DNA from: Megalopta genalis
Lineage: Eukaryota > Arthropoda > Insecta > Hymenoptera > Halictidae
Assembly (NCBI RefSeq): GCF_051020955.1
Contig: NC_135016.1
Span: 32,123,131-32,187,130 of the forward strand
Length of the DNA stretch: 64,000 nt
Direction of reading: 5' to 3'
Shown here: positions 49,338 through 62,418 of the stretch, in pieces
Position numbering within the stretch: the stretch's first letter is position 1
Layout of the letters: each line of letters begins with the position of its first letter
The notes under the pieces: generated by a model
What the model saw: the letters and a program-made list of their open reading frames with translations, nothing else
The model's database searches: none
Told to the model about the DNA's origin: nothing
Program-made: the position numbers and the translations under genes

Positions 49338-50568
49338 GGGATTTTTCAAATTATAGGCGGTGATCTACCAACATCGCATGCGTTAAGTGGTCACAAGAAA
49401 AGTAGTGATTTAAAGTGAAAAATAAGTTTAAATTTCAAATAAACATATATAATATCAGACAGACGGGCGACTAGGAATACGGTTGCGCAGTCGACCAGTC
49501 GACCATTTTGGCCAGCCCTGATTTATTGCAATTGAAAAAGTTCCAATCGTTATCGCTGTAACGAAAATGGTACACAGGAGGTTAAACTACAGATTTGGCT
49601 GCAAAAAGAAACCGACAGAAGTTGGGGTCAAGGAGTGGCGATCCTATACACCAGCCCTCCGTTCCGGTGCCAAAAACTGGTCGGATTGCCAAACTCTTTA
49701 CGGCTATTTTATGGCACGTGGCTCTCGCCTTCTATCGGTCGCGTTTTTAATTATCGCGAGAAGCGATCGCGTCGTCATAAATCCGTCGCAGACGCAGCCG
49801 TCGCTGTTCCGATAACAGTTCGGGCGTGGGTGCAAAGCCTGATAAACCGGCCGGCGTTGGCCCGGGTCCAGTAATTCGTGTAAAACGGTTGCTTTCGAAA
49901 ATATCGAGAAATCGGCCGGCGAACAGGACGAGAACGTGGACACCGGTCGACCGTCTCTACCGGGCGGAACGCGGATAAAAGATGCATGAATGCTTCTCTC
50001 ACGCATCTGCTGAAATATGTTGGCGGAAATCCAAGTGGCTCTATGCGAACGGCCGTTTTGACGCACGGCGATGCATTACTGCCACGACGGACCTTTGATA
50101 CAGTTAAAACTGCCGTGACACGTTTACGGCCGTTCTCCTGGATAACGCGTTTCTTCCTTTCGCGGGAAATTACTGTTTCCGATGCTTTATCTTTCCGGCG
50201 AATCGAAACGCTTCGAGGCGCGAACTCCGCGACAGGACAATTATCGTGCCGGACGCGTTGTTGTGACAGCGAGGACACCGGGGAATTTTTAGCGTTCGAC
50301 GAATACGGAGACATTGTCAGTTCTATAATGCGTTTCTTCGATGCATATTCATGTACATTTTATTTGATTGTTTCCGATGTTCGAAAACGATTTATGAAAG
50401 TCGTCTCTGCGATGGACTGGGAATTTTAGAAAAAGGTTTAACCAGATTTTTATCATTTTTATAAGAAGTTTATCGTGTATTTTATACTATTTGTTCTGTT
50501 TATAAATGTTATACTATATTATTTCGTATATATTTGTGTAAACATTAATTGTATTATAGTTAGTTAGA
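49338..50568. other. Unassigned DNA, CpG-rich 49560-50300
   Basis: Long open frames on both strands (179 codons at 49775-50314, 147 at 49986-50429) overlap fully and have no domain; interpreted as GC-driven. Confidence 0.4.
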
Positions 50569-51085
50569 CATTAACGTTGTTAGATACTTTTAAACAAAAA
50601 ATTCTTTAACTTTCTCAATTGTGATTCTAATTTCTGAATTTTTTCGTTTTATATTATTCAAAAATTGTAGTTAAACGAGCCAAAGTGAAATATTAAATAA
50701 GACTAACTGGAACGAAGCCTTGGAAATAATTTTTATGCTGTGAGCATTGATTTTTGCTAGGATCTAGGAGACACAGTAATGTTCGTATATATTTATGTTT
50801 AGCTATTTACATATTTATGTTTACATAAATAGTACAAACTTTACTGTATCTCATAGATTTTACAAAAATTCAAGTGTACACAATACAAAAAATAATTTCT
50901 GAGGCTTCGTTCCACACACAGAGAGTTAGTCCTCTCTATTTCATACTTCATCTTAGCTCATTTAATTGGAATTTTTGAACAATATAAAATATAAAAATTC
51001 AGGAATTTTATCAGGAATCATCGTTGAGAAAGTTGAACAATTTTCTGTTTAAACGTAGCTCTCGACATTAATGTCTAATTAAGCG
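50569..51085. repeat. Long imperfect inverted repeat (hairpin), arms about 250 bp
   Basis: Left arm 50569-50815 and right arm 50820-51085 match in reverse complement with many substitutions: ACATTAACGT / ACATTAATGT, AACTTTCTCAA, TTATATT.TTCAAAAATT, GGAACGAAGCCT, ATACAGTAA.GTT. The arms almost touch, so a transcript would fold into one long hairpin. No TIR class recognised. Confidence 0.85.
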
Positions 51086-51680
51086 CACAGAAGTACAGGC
51101 TTGAATAGCTTTCCAAAACGATTAACAGCACGCAAGCATAATTAAACATTGCGCTATCATTCTACCGAAGCCATTAAATACAAACGAAATTCAAATAAAA
51201 TGAAATTTCATAGAATGCCGGATACATGAAATTTTCCACAGGAAAAAAATGTGGATCTCTGTTCGCTTCTTTCATAAATAAAGCGTTACTACGAAATTCG
51301 TAGAATTCATTTGAACTTTCGTTCTCTTTCGTATCTCTTAGAAATCGAAGTGGTTAATGCGATTGTTGAGCAAAGAATCAGCAAGTGTTGTAAGTGCAGA
51401 TTTTATCGAGTAACCCAGTTCGGGGTTTTCTGAAAAATTTCGCTCCCTTCGGCCCCGTTATCGTTCCCCTCCTTTATCTTGCGGCCTCTCCCTTCTTTTA
51501 TCGTTCCCCACGCGTTAAGACCGACACGATTACCACTCGATTCTTCGGATTCAAGAAGGGCTCCTATTCCGACCATATCTAGCGCACGAGGAGGACTTTT
51601 CAGGCCTCTTGTAGTCGTTTATTACTAGATCCAGCGATGAAATTCTTATTCCCTGTTCGAGGTGTGCGCGAAACCTCGGT
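51086..51680. other. Unassigned DNA
   Basis: No exon or element recognised. Confidence 0.4.
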
Positions 51681-51682
51681 TA

Positions 51683-51845
51683 TTATTCAGATATTCATTA
51701 AGAGACTGCGAGTCTCCGTGCGAAATAAAATGTTCTGACTGTGATTTACAAAGATTTAAGTTATTCAGACATTCATTAACAGACTACAAATTTCTGTGCG
51801 AGATAAAATGTTCCGAGCGTAATCTATTCGGATTTACGTTAAACA
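51683..51845. repeat. 78-bp tandem duplication, 2 copies
   Basis: TTATTCAGA.ATTCATTAA with GAGATAAAATGTTC-type blocks repeats 78 bp apart, about 80% identical by eye. Confidence 0.8.
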
Positions 51846-54800
51846 ATGGTAATTTATAAAGTTTTAAGTCGGGTAACAGATGCCGAATTTATTATTAGTC
51901 TGCGAATGTTTATGCAAAGTTTGCGAAGTTTCCGAAAAATCAGTTCACAAATTCGAATAAAAATGATTGATCTATCATCGAAGAAAAGTAGATATACAAT
52001 TGGCACGGTATAAGATCGTAGAAGTAACGTTAAACTATCTATGACGATATATTGTTACTATAAGAACAGAAACAGTGGTATTTTTAAACTTCCATGCGCT
52101 TACGTTTCTGAAAACTTTTCCGTGTTTTAATTTAGCGCGTCCAGAATTTTGAACCGAAAATTTGAAAAAAAATTCCACAATGCCGTGGATCTGTATAGCT
52201 GGAATATGTCAAATATTTTCCACAATTTTTGGAAAGATCATAAAATGTTACTGCCTGTATAGCATACCTTCGTGTCGATCATTTTTTTTAATATGCTTAC
52301 TTAAATATGCACAATTCTCAAAAGATAATATTTGCCAGCTCATCGCAGTATCTCTTTTATTCAAGAATAAATTTTATTCAATCCATAATTTTTTGACAGC
52401 CCATTTCATGGCGTAAAACATAATATCTATTGTATTCGTACGAACAAATAAGCTGTGACTTGTAATTCGTAATTAAACGGCATTCCAATATTCCTGACTC
52501 CGGTATTTTGCAACAAATAACTGCGCTCGTCGCAAGGCGAGTTCGCAGACGAAAAAATACTGTCCGGAAATTTGCAAAAAATGTTGAATTATTTACAAGG
52601 TAGGCAAGAAAATATGAAATTCTCGCGCGCCGCGCGTTCCCAGGAAAGCCGGTGCAAAGAGTCCTTCGAATAATTAAAAAAATCCGAATTGTTTTCGACG
52701 TGACAACTTCCAGAGGTGTCGGGGCGACAAATTCCTATTTTTTTCTCCTTTTTTTTCAAGCGTCCAGCCCGTAAAAGTGGGCGACAGTGTCACAGCTGCT
52801 CCGACATTTCGCTCTGAATTTCCTGCATTTTTCTGAAGCGCCAGAAAAGTGAATTTATGACGTGTTCCATCACCGAGCCAAGAATTCGACGATAACGAGG
52901 GCAAAGCAAAGCTTTGTCAAACTCTTTGTCTACTTGATTCGCGTTTTCTAATTCGGAAGATCGTTCAGACCGCCGGAAATTTTCAAATATTGTGCCTGAA
53001 TCAATTTCTGCTCTAGCTATAGCCAGACGATGGAATTGTTTCACTGTATGTTTAGCTTAATTTTTAATTCAATTGTACACGGATTGAAGTTTTTCATAAT
53101 TATAGATCGATCGCAGAACTCTTTGTGTCCACAACGTATAAAAATGCTCGAAAACTGATAACATACTAATGGTCGATGCTATTAAACAGATGCGACATTA
53201 AATAAATAAATTAAAAAAACAAACTATCGTCGATTTGTCTATCCGATTCTCTTCTTAAATTTGGCTAGAGTTAATTAAATTTGTCGATAGGATAATTTCT
53301 TGGAAAATGCTGAAATATAGAAACTGATTGAACTTCGCCAAGTTTGATGTTATTTTTAATTTAAATAATTCGAACTTAATTTATATTTCGATTTATAGTT
53401 AAAGAGTTTCGCGCGTACACTGTATAGAAGTTCTGAAAATTATCACGCTTCATTTTTAATTAATTACGATTATTCAGGAGCGCCAAAGCCTTTCGTTAGA
53501 AAATAACGTCACTAGGCGACGGAGGCAATAATTTTGTAGTTGCCGGTCAGATAACTTAGTTGCTCTAACTACGTCTACAATGTTATACACCGCAGGAAAT
53601 ATGCGGAGAAGTTCTGCCAGTGTCAACTGAAATTCTAACGAACTCTGTCGCGCGTGGTACCGCGACGTCTGTTCATAATCGATCTCTCAATAGAACGCGC
53701 GATAAATTCATATTAATGAAGTGGTACAGACAACAATACGGGGACTCGTTAGCGAGCATCAGGGACACAGTTGCGGCAATTAATTCTCTGTCCACTAACC
53801 TTTCAACAGACTAGGAAACAGACCGAAACAACGTCAAAAGGTTAGATCAAGAGAACCTTCTCCTTCTGCATATGAAAGTGAAATTAGTAGGTAATATAAA
53901 AAAAGAATTGATTGTACAAAATATGCCGTATTAATCGAATAAGTGTCTTTTAAATAAAGGTATTTTTAACAATGGAAATAAAATACAAAAGATCTTGTAT
54001 GATAGCCAAATAAAATTAGTATACATATTTATTAGTTTTCAATATAGTCGCCACGAACTTCGACACAGTTTTAATACTATTTTTTGATAACGCATCCGAA
54101 ATATGGCAAAGCCAATAGCGATTATTAGACTGCGGATTTTATGCATTTATCAGAAAAATATTAAAACAGTTCAGAAACGTCTATGTATTATTTTCAACTC
54201 ACTGAAATTATTAAAGGTAGGATATTTTTATTATTAAAGGTAGATCATTTTCATTTTACACGAAGATTCGCAGTTCAGTGTTCACGTTGAAAAATTAATT
54301 CACGCGTGTAATACGCTGTTTAATCTTTTGTTTGGTATTTTTTAATCTTCTCAACTTTTGTTCGTATCTGAAAATATAGATTTTACTAAATTCCTAAGAT
54401 TTCTTATTGCATTTTTAGGGTCAAGCTACTATCGCCGACAACAACTGAAACGATTGGCGAGAATAAAACGCGCACATGAAAGGAAACATCGCATTGTCCA
54501 GCATGGTTTTTACCCGAAGCATAACTGGAACGGTTTCTAAACAGGACTGAGACGAAATTGCAGCGTAACTGGAAAAGAAATACGTTTCGCGAAGATTTAA
54601 GTCGACGACGAGCATTGAAAATTGTCCACACAAAGCACGAGCCATGGTTCGAGCCGGAGGACTGCATTTTGCATGATAAAATCATTTGAAAATGTAGAAC
54701 AAAGTTTTATCCGTAGCTCGCTTCGTTAGCGAAAAAGAGTTGGTATTTCAACGGGTCTGTTCATTACCGTTTCCACTGTTTTCCAGGGCATTCTGTATTC

Positions 54801-55655
54801 TGCTATTTCTTTCGAGAGGAATAATCGGTGTGTCATTATCGATTGCTCGAATCAATGAAGTATTCACTGCTTAAAGTTGAAGAAAGACGCATTCTAAATT
54901 GTTCAGATAGTAACAATGGAAATTGTTTTAAAAGCTTCGCCGTTATGTTGTTAGTTTTATCAATTTTTCAATGAAGGTGAAGAGAAACTTTTCACCCGAG
55001 CAGCGCGTAAAAATACAACTATTTTCGCAATTGCAACCGAAAATAGTAATCTAACCGACAATAAAAATAAACGAAAAAAACCCAAATTGGAAGGAATACG
55101 CCAAACGTTATATCGCGAATAAATATTTATATTTCATAAAATATTCGCGATTGCAAGGAAGATTTTTCTTGCCAGCGCAAATTGAATGGATTTGGATTGG
55201 ATTGAATTTGTATTTTCTATTATCAGCAGCCTCCGATAATGTTCGCCCCGGAGGATGACCGGGGCTCGGAACGATTCGTTGTTTTATCGATCACAGTTTC
55301 GTTGCAAGTCGGACTCGAAACGAGCAACCGGAAAGCGGATTTCCGTGAAAGTTTGCATTGCTAATTCGTGGTTCACGCTAATTCGGCGACTGGAAAATCA
55401 TGCTCGTTAAACAGTCACGGTGTAAACGTTCGGTCCAGTCGTGTGCGTTGCCCGGGGTTTCGTTATGCGGAAACGGGTTTGACATTCCCGACAGCAGGAC
55501 AAATTTCTGCGGAGAGGTTACGTCACTAATTTGCGGCCGACGATCGCGGAATCGTGCTCATTAAAATGTCTATATACCGTGTACCGCTCTTGTCCTTACA
55601 GCTGTAGAAACGTCGGGGAACATGGATTCACGATTATACCGTGATAATCTATTGT
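51846..55655. other. Unassigned DNA
   Basis: One copy of the dispersed motif GACTGCGGATTTTATGC at 54128. No exon recognised on either strand, including a search by eye for TM6 (C-W-L-P-F-F) and TM7 (N-P-x-x-Y) coding. Confidence 0.4.
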
Positions 55656-56107
55656 TGTCGATGGCTCCGATTTTGTTCCGTCGCTTCAGATTGTAAATCT
55701 TCAGATCCAACGATTTAATTTAATTCAATTTATTAATTTGACCCTTTGCACTCGATGCCTCCGATTTTGTACCGTCGCTTCCGATTGTAAATCTTCAGAT
55801 CCAACGATTTAATTTAATTTAATTTATTAATTTATCCCTTTGCACTCTAAGCTTCCGATTGTAAATCTTCAGATCCAACGATTTAATTTAATTCAATTTA
55901 TTAATTTAACCCTTTGCACTCGATGCCTTCGATTTTGTTCCGTCACTTCCGATCGTAAATCTTCAGATCCAACGATTTAATTTATTAATTTAACCCTTTG
56001 CACTCGAAGCTTCCGATTTTGTTTCGTCGCTTCCGATTGTAAATCTTCAGATCCAACGATTTAACTTAATTTAATTTATTAATTTAACCCTTTGCACTCG
56101 AAGCTAT
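55656..56107. repeat. Tandem repeat (about 94 bp, 5 copies) containing a piggyBac-like end
   Basis: TCTTCAGATCCAACGATTTAA recurs with CCAACG at 55707, 55801, 55875, 55969 and 56053. Two units have deletions. Each unit includes a variant of TTAACCCTTTGCACTCGA(A/T)GC, the end of the MITE at 56088. Confidence 0.93.
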
Positions 56108-56323
56108 GTTAACTCTAAATATAAAATCATTTTTCTAACTTTTAGTACTTCTATTTTATATGACAAAATGCATTTTATGCACACGAAATTGACACTTGGG
56201 ACTCGCGCAACAGTCACCTTTAACAATTTTTTAAATCTAAACATTGTTAATATAAAAGCTATCTTAAAGCGTGATATAACAAATTTTAGTGGCGCCTCAG
56301 AGTCACCATTCAAGTGCGAAGGA
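56088..56323. mobile_element. piggyBac-like MITE (CCCTTTGCACTCG ends)
   Basis: 236 bp between TTAA 56084-56087 and 56324-56327. Left end CCCTTTGCACTCGAAG, right end CAAGTGCGAAGGA. Non-coding. Its left end is the piece amplified in the neighbouring tandem array. Confidence 0.82.
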
Positions 56324-56327
56324 TTAA

Positions 56328-57037
56328 TTTAATTTCCCCTTTAAAACAGGAGAATTTTTTCAGTTTTCAACAAAACTTTACACTTGTTCTACAAACTGCT
56401 GCAATGCTGCCATTTAGAAGATAGAAATAAAAGAATATCTTTGTGTATTCGTCGAAACGCAGAGCAGAAAAACTGATAAGTGGATTTTCCATTTATTTAT
56501 TCATTTATCCACAGTAAATAGTTAAAGAAGCGTTTTTATTCGTTAAGCGTTATATTAATTAAGTTATATTAAGGTAAATTAGGTTATATTAAGCGTTATT
56601 ATTTTATTATTTTATCGTTAGCGCGGGCGTTACCATAAATTCCTGTTTTTCTCCGAAAACGAAGTTCTACCTCGAAAAAAAACCTGCGAAGTTTTTTCAG
56701 CACTGAGTACATACTGCGAGGAGATTTAACCTTGGTCTACAATGTGCCCTTTCGTTGCCAGAGGGGGACCGTCGACCGCGTCTAATCTGCTCCGTTCAGC
56801 GTCGAATGGAACGATTCGTGCGTAAGCATGGGCATGAGTTGGCGCTTCCGATTCGTCATCGGCGATTCGAGAGGCAGATGGATATAGCGAGTGGGAAATA
56901 GAGAGACAGATAGAACGGGAAATGATTTGTCAACGGCGCGCACCGTTTGCAAACATTAGGAGCTGATCTGGTCCGCGCGACGCGACGCGTCGGGACGCGC
57001 GACGGTCCGCCGGCGTCGAATCGATTCATTTACTCAC
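56328..57037. other. 5-HT7: Start of large downstream 5-HT7 intron
   Basis: Begins, on the minus strand, with the exon B donor gtgagt (57032-57037). CpG-rich from 56600. No further exon seen. Confidence 0.6.
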
Positions 57038-57250
57038 CGTCGTCGAGGCGCTGGAACTTCGGTGCTGTTTCACGGGAGGGCTTCCGTGGGTCGCGTGTAT
57101 GTCGGAGCTTAATTGACGGTTTACCGGGACCGGGTGGTGGTGCTGAACCGTGGGCTCTATGTCGAGGTAGCAGTGCGCCTCCAAGTGGCTCTGCGCCCTC
57201 CTCTCCTCCAGGACTATCTTCCGCGCCGCGCAGAATATCTTGTAGTAGAC
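57038..57250 (-). CDS. 5-HT7: 5-HT7-type serotonin receptor, exon B (end of TM5, start of ICL3)
   Basis: Next coding exon of the same receptor, 71 codons, phase 0 at both ends. It opens with V-Y-Y-K-I-F-C-A-A-R-K-I-V-L-E-E, the cytoplasmic end of TM5 and the start of intracellular loop 3, the G-protein contact region; Drosophila 5-HT7 has a very similar V-Y-Y-x-I-F-x-A-A-R-x-I-V-L-E-E block here. The rest (R-R-A-Q-S-H-L, then a His-rich and Ser/Thr-rich stretch ending S-S-S-A-S-T-T) is hydrophilic loop, as expected for the long variable ICL3 of this family. The acceptor is gtgtttcag just above 57250; the donor is gtgagt at 57032-57037. Without splicing the frame stops at TGA shortly after the donor, so the exon end is well supported. 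TM6, TM7 and the tail are missing and must come from further exons at lower coordinates or outside the window. Confidence 0.92.
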
Positions 57251-59653
57251 CTGAAACACGACGGGTCTTGGCTAGAACGCGAGACACTGGCTAATTCGTT
57301 TAGCTCTTCCGACCTTGCGCCGGCACCTTTGTCTGCGTTCGAGCGCCATTATTCGCGCGATCATTGTTTGACCGGCGGCAAACTGCGAAGCGCCTCTATC
57401 TCCAGGCGGCACCCAGCGGCACCTTTTTGCCAAAAAGTTAGACAGAAGGCAATTTTCCAAATAATAGGACAAGGGCGCCGAATACGAGACCCATTTTTCT
57501 AAATTGATTCAATTATGAAGCAATTTGATATTCTATTAATCGTCGAAAAATATATTTTTCATTACAATTAGACTGCAGATCTTTATAAAAATCTTTTCCA
57601 AATTGATGGACGGGCCACGTAGATTTTCGTTTTTGCTTGAATTTTTATTAATACTTTATTAATATTTTATTAATACTAGACGCGTAAATATATAACTTTG
57701 TAAAATGTTATCAAAAATATTGAAACCATACATACATGTTTATTTAGTTCTCTTCAAAAATGCTTGGAAACCGAGAAAGACGGAGAAAATATAACCCGTC
57801 TGTTAAGTGTTAAGATATGGAAATTACATGAAAATGTATTTCTTCTTTCAGCGCATCTTTTTAACACGCCGTAAACAATGTAACGATATTATTATTAAAT
57901 CGTTTAAATGTCTTTACAACTTTGTTGTCCGCTCATCCATTTTTTTCAAAAGTATGTATAAATATGAACAAGTTACAAGTAAACTGCGGATCTTTATGCA
58001 AATTCTCATTTTCATTCGCCATTTTACAAATATTGGAATTAAAGAAAACTTTTGTTCGTCAGCTAAAAGATCGCTTATTATAAAAAGAAAACAAGAATAC
58101 TCGGTTTAAAATTGGTTTGGAATAGAAAATTGTCGGTATAGACGTTTTCATGCATCATAAAAATCTGTGCGCAAGCCATAAATGCAAAATAATCCGCAGT
58201 CTATTTATAATATTTAGATTCAAATTCTCATAGCGTATAGACTCTCTCAGCCATTCAAACGGTAAATAGTCGACCACAAAAACCAGAGAAATCCTAATGC
58301 ATAATAACGTGAAAATAGAACGATGTTGTCTTAAACATTGACAATCGCCAAAGTAAATCGGATCTCTTAAAATTACTTCGTAGAAGAGCTCGCCCGCCGT
58401 TCTTCCGGCAAACGAATGTTTCAATTCTCCAGTCCAATTATTCCTTGTCCAAATAAGAAAACAAGATATCTATTACTTTCTCGCTTCTCTCCTTGTTCAA
58501 GCATTAATTCAATTTATATAAAAGTGCAACGATAAAATTCTCGTTGCCCGTTAAACTCCGTAAACCGTGGGAGTAAAGAAATTACAAACGCTCCAACAGG
58601 CATTTGTTTCATTTCCATTGCTATTACAGCGAATTATTCTTGGTTCTCTCACGCAAATGGAAATGACTTGCAGCAGTCGGACAAACGAGCCAATCCGCGA
58701 TTGCCATAGAGAAAAACTAATACCCGGTTAACGTGAATCGATTAAAGCAACCGGAGCGCGGCATAGAATTCCGAGGCACAGAGAAACGATGGACGGAAAC
58801 GCATATTTTCGGTGCTGTAATTCAAATTCTTTGGCCGAAGCTAGAAATTTCCAGTTACATGGCGAGGCAATCAGTAAAGTCCACAATTTTGTTTTTCTCG
58901 ATGCACGGCGTGCCCGGTCTCGATTGATTGGAGGTTCCGCGTGCGGCAAATACACCCACGGAAATAATTGGCGCGAGAACACGGTACGTGTCTGAAAATA
59001 AGCGACGGGCCGTGCACCTCTTCGCGGCCGCGCGAACGTTCACGGGAATCGACGCGGTAACAACTAAATAATTGCTACACCGGCGGATCATCTTCGCTGA
59101 TCGCCGCGGCTCGCTTTTATCGCCGGGCGTTGCTTCGATTAACGCGACACGATGTGACACGGTGATCCGGAAAGGTGCGCCGCAAATTGCTGACGTATTC
59201 TGCGGCACGGGACATCTGTTGCAATTGCAAACGATCGTCCGGCACCGCTGTATAAACACCGACACAATTCGAAGAAATTTAATCATTTTCGAGCAGAACT
59301 CTTCGACAAATGTTTACCGTGGAGCGGGATTGACAAAAAAAAATGTTTTGGCAAATGTTTGCGGTCGCGTGAGAATGGAAGTGGTTGGCTGGTGTTTGAA
59401 TAGCAGCGAGAATAAACGAAACCGGTTTGCGGAAGTGCTTTAGGATAATCAGAGGAAAATGTTTAACAAGTATTTTACCGTGAAAATAAATGAATAATCG
59501 GGCGAGTATTTAGGATAATGAGAAGTAGAAAATGTTTCGGGACTGTGGTCGTGACATCGGATCCTGAAATTTTAGATAGCGTTTTTAGAGAAATGAGAAT
59601 AAAATACGTTTGGGGAACCGTTTCCAGGAAAGTTGATAATTTGTAGAAATTTA

Positions 59654-60812
59654 TTCGTACAATATCGATACATCAGAATAGGAATTCTCGGCTAGTATTT
59701 ATAGAGAAGTAATAATAAACTCGAATTAAGCAAATATTGAACAAAAGTGAAAAGTAGAAATTATTTAGCAAAGTGTCTGGTACATCGGAATAGTAATTCT
59801 TAGCCAGTATCCGTATAAAAATGAGAATAAAGCAATATTGGCCAGGTATTATCGTGAAAACAGTAAATATACATTTTTTAGCAAGGTTTTAGTAAGGTCT
59901 AGTATTTATGGAGACGTAAGAATAAACTAAAATTGAGTAAGTATTTTTGGAGAAATGAAAACTAAAAATTGCTTGCTTTTGTGTCGTGACATTAAAATAG
60001 GTATTTTTAGTTACCATTTATGGAGCAGTGAGAATAGATAAAAATTGAGCAGGTATTTTTAGAAAAATGAAAAATGAAAAATGCCGTCAGAATAAGAACT
60101 TTCAGCTAATATTTATAGAAAATTGGGAATAACTAAAAACTGTTTGAGCTTGGTATCTTGAAAGAAATCGGAATGAATAATTCGTACAATATCGATACAT
60201 CAGAATAGGAATTCTCAGCTAGTATTTATAAAGAAGTAATAATAAACTCGAATTAAACAAATATTGAAAAAAAGTGAAAAGTAGAAATTATTTAGCAAAG
60301 TGTCTGGTACATCGGAATAGTAATTCTTAGCCAGTATCCGTATAGAAATGAGAATAAAGCAATATTGGCCAGGTATTATCGTGAAAACGAAAAATATACA
60401 TTTTTTAGCAAGGTTTCAGCAAGGTCTAGTATTTATAGAGACGTAAGAATAAACTAAAATTGAGTAAGTATTTTTGGAGAAATGAAAACTAAAAATTGCT
60501 TGCTTTTGTGTCGTGACGTTAAAATGGGTATTTTTAGTTACCATTTATGGAGCAGTGAGAATAGATAAAAATTGAGCAGGTATTTTTAGGAAAATGAAAA
60601 ATGGAAGTTGTTTAGAGAAGCGTTGCGACATCGGAATGGAAATTTTTAGCTGGTATTTATAGAGAAATGAGAATTATAAAAAAAAAATTTATAAAAATTG
60701 TTCAGCAAAGTGTCGTGCCGTTAGAATAAGAACTTTCAGCTAATATTTATAGAAAATTGGAAATAATTAAAAACTGTTTGAGCTTGGTATCTTGAAAGAA
60801 ATCGGAATGAAT
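59654..60812. repeat. Direct duplication of about 0.5 kb inside the 5-HT7 intron
   Basis: TTCGTACAATATCGATACAT starts at 59654 and 60181 (period 527). Both copies run through CAAAGTGTCTGGTACATCGG and TATTGGCCAGGTATTATCG to AAGAAATCGGAATGAATA. The second copy has about 100 bp extra. Within each copy a looser (AGAGAAATGAGAATAAA)-like motif recurs. Confidence 0.92.
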
Positions 60813-62418
60813 AGAAACAGTGTTTATGAATATATTTGTGGAGAAGCAAATTAGCACAAGTGTTTCATGTGTTTTAGAACCAGTTAGACATTATATCATA
60901 CTTGATATCCAACGAACGGTTCGGTTGCTAACCTAATACACTCTCTAACTCATTAATCAGACCCGACTCGATTAAGATAACTAACTTGGCTGTCCGCCGA
61001 TATATTATTAAATTTCGATAGTCCCCTAATAAGTTTACGCTGTCGGCATCTCCATTAATTCAATGAGGGTTAACAATTCGTGACGCTACTCCCTATCGGG
61101 TACTTTGAAGTTTCCAGGGTGATTCTTAAAGGCTTATTGGCGATACTACTTTAGAAGGGACTTTATTGCATGAAAATTAGATGTGCATAATTTATAACTA
61201 CGGTAAGACGGTTTGATAAAAGGTGTTTGACTTTCATTACAAAATCGTAACAATTTTAAAGCTGCACAGTCTAAGGCTAAGGTTATGTCGAGGTTATTTC
61301 AAGGTGGAGTCGTTTTTCGGTCGGTCGGACATCGGACATACACGCTAGCGAAGCATGTGTGCGTGTAAATTCGGCCGAAATCGTCGGTGAACGCGGTCGC
61401 AGTGGCCCGATATAAGACGAATGGCTTGGCGCCTCGCAGCTTCGAATGGATTTGTTGACCTAACCGAGACGTTTTTTCTGACGTTTTTTCGAACGGTTCC
61501 ACTACAAAAAATCGGTTGATATCGACGTTGCATCACGGTCGGAAGTAAATCAAATCATTTCGTTTCCTCTCCGACCAACTTTACGTACTTTATAACAAAT
61601 TTTTTATTCACATTTTAAAATTGATATAAAAATTTAAGAAAAATGATTGGACGAGAATAATTGAGAATTATTATAGATACAACTTGGTAAAAAATGCTCA
61701 AGATTCGACAAACCAGCTATCCAGATCAATTTGAAAATTGTAGTAAATCTGTCAATAGTGATCTATTGTATTCGAGATATATTCAAAGCAAAAATAATTT
61801 TCTTACAAATTTAATTATCTACGCCTGAAAGATGAATTTCTGATTTACAAAATTTTAACTTAACATCGTTCGTATCTCGGCCATAACCACTTCAAGCTTC
61901 GAATTACGAATTCTTTGAAATCCACACCAAGCTCAAGTTTCAAAATACTTTTAATACTTTTACAGTGTTCATCAAACTTCGGTAAAGGCTCGAAGAGTGT
62001 TCCTGATTGCTCGCCGACGCACTTAGCTATCGCCAGCTTCAAAGAATGCAGTTAGTACGTTTTAATTACTTTTAACGCGTTTGATGCAACTATATGATTA
62101 TATAATGAACTTAACAAGACGTATTAAAGAAATATTACTATCATTCAGTCAGATCGTATAATTTGTAACGTATCAACTGACAGCTTGAAATTCTTTTATG
62201 ATGTTTTTCTTATTTGGACCATTGAATTGATATATTTTTCTAACATCAAATTTTGTTAAAATTATAATAAAACTCGCGGAAGATTTTAATAAATGTATGC
62301 TTGTCCCTTTTACGAAGCAACATAAAATAGTTCTTTTTAATGTTCCGTAAACCTAGTGTTAAAGTCTAAAGTTTCGTGTCACTCTGGATTTACATTTTCT
62401 ATTTAAGACAAAAGTATA

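Noticed and set aside
49775..50429. Overlapping 179- and 147-codon frames on opposite strands
   Set aside because: The CpG-rich block leaves several frames open at once; no motif, no convincing splice pair.
54600..54680. tRNA-like GGTTCGAGCC box
   Set aside because: No matching A box or acceptor stem could be folded around it by eye.
57113..57502. 129-codon plus-strand frame across exon B
   Set aside because: Antisense shadow of the receptor exon.
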